A stretch of DNA of 5,906 nucleotides from an uncultured Clostridia bacterium (GTDB taxonomy: Bacteria; Bacillota; Clostridia; Christensenellales; UBA1242), in contig CALDMJ010000094.1 in the NCBI GenBank assembly GCA_937914725.1, positions 1 to 5,906 on the forward strand, given 5' to 3'. A model generated the notes under the pieces. The model saw nothing but the letters and a program-made list of their open reading frames with translations, made no database searches and was not told the DNA's origin. A program made the translations under genes and the position numbers. Below are positions 5,585 through 5,906 of the stretch, piece after piece (position 1 is the first letter of the stretch; every line of letters starts with the position of its first letter).

Positions 5585-5595
5585 GTGTTAAAGAC

Positions 5596-5626
5596 TTGAA
5601 AAAAAAGTTAAAAATTATGTTAAAAT
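5596..5626 (+). promoter_or_regulatory. Candidate promoter for the AAA_14 ATPase gene
   Basis: TTGAAA (5596-5601), 19-nt spacer, TAAAAT (5621-5626). The spacer is long and the region very AT-rich, so chance matches are likely. It sits just after a terminator and would give a leader of about 98 nt. Confidence 0.3.
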
Positions 5627-5730
5627 AGCGTGAAAAGTCAAAAAAATATGATAATCTAGCACAAAAATTTAAAAAGTGACGACAATATAGCACGGCGTGT
5701 TGAATTATTATAAAATTTAAGGGAGACATT

Positions 5731-5906
5731 ATGTATATTAAGAGACACATTGAGCCAATTATTGAGAAAAGCAAGGCGGGATATCCTGCGGTGCTGATTG
5801 TGGGTGCGCGTCAAGTTGGTAAGAGTACGGTGCTAAAAAATTTGTATCCGTCGATGAAATATGAGACGCTGGACGACCCGTTTTTGTTGCAGACAATTGA
5901 GGCGGA
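5731..5906 (+). CDS. AAA_14-type ATP-binding protein, N-terminus only (runs off window)
   Basis: The first 58 residues of a protein that continues past the window. GGGAGA (5721-5726) lies 4 nt before the ATG. After a short lead (MYIKRHIEPIIEKSKAGYP) comes a beta strand and Walker A loop, VLIVGARQVGKST (21-33). The GxRQVGKST form is characteristic of the AAA_14 family, which usually carries a DUF4143 domain at the C-terminus and totals about 400 residues. The DDP at 48-50 also matches (typical ETLDDPxLL). These ATPases are common, often multicopy, accessory genes in gut anaerobes; their function is poorly known. The rest of the protein cannot be seen. Confidence 0.88.
   Translation, partial: MYIKRHIEPIIEKSKAGYPAVLIVGARQVGKSTVLKNLYPSMKYETLDDPFLLQTIEA

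Overview
The window reads as chromosomal DNA from a low-to-moderate GC Gram-positive-type bacterium, most likely an uncultured member of the Clostridia or a relative. This is inferred from three things: a secreted VanW/G5-type envelope protein, strong Shine-Dalgarno sites (AAAGGA, GGTGGA, GAGGAGGA, GGGAGA), and the styles of GpsA and pyruvate kinase. It cannot be taken to genus level by eye. Every recognisable gene is an ordinary housekeeping or envelope gene. The unusual content is in the intergenic DNA.

Layout. Positions 1-1307 (minus strand) hold a VanW-family secreted protein whose 3' end runs off the window; just after its signal peptide the coding DNA contains nested inverted repeats. 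After a 131-bp AT-rich gap, 1439-2500 (minus) encodes a family-2 glycosyltransferase with a TPR-like C-terminal half. From 2501 to 3084 there is no gene. That stretch holds a tandem array of short hairpin repeats (period about 93 bp), a terminator-like hairpin, a decayed copy of a widespread extragenic repeat, and a good sigma-A-type promoter. The promoter drives gpsA (3085-4050, plus), NAD(P)-dependent glycerol-3-phosphate dehydrogenase. Pyruvate kinase follows (pyk, 4294-5322, plus) and lacks the usual C-terminal domain. It is bracketed almost to the base by two more arrays of the same hairpin repeat, placed as an inverted pair. A terminator and an AT-rich leader precede the start of an AAA_14-type ATPase (5731 to the window edge, plus).

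How the parts fit. GpsA makes glycerol-3-phosphate for phospholipid and teichoic-acid-like polymers. Pyruvate kinase is the last ATP-yielding step of glycolysis. The VanW protein and glycosyltransferase are plausibly envelope-related. With no clear terminator between gpsA and pyk, the two may be co-transcribed.

The most interesting signal is the repeat family. At least nine copies lie in three clusters, each built on a short stem with a mostly 4-nt loop (usually ATAG/CTAT). Between copies the stem changes on both sides at once (GCGGG/CCCGC, GTGGG/CCCAC, GTGGC/GCCAC), which suggests that the hairpin itself is maintained. No defence system, CRISPR array, tRNA, rRNA or transposase was found.
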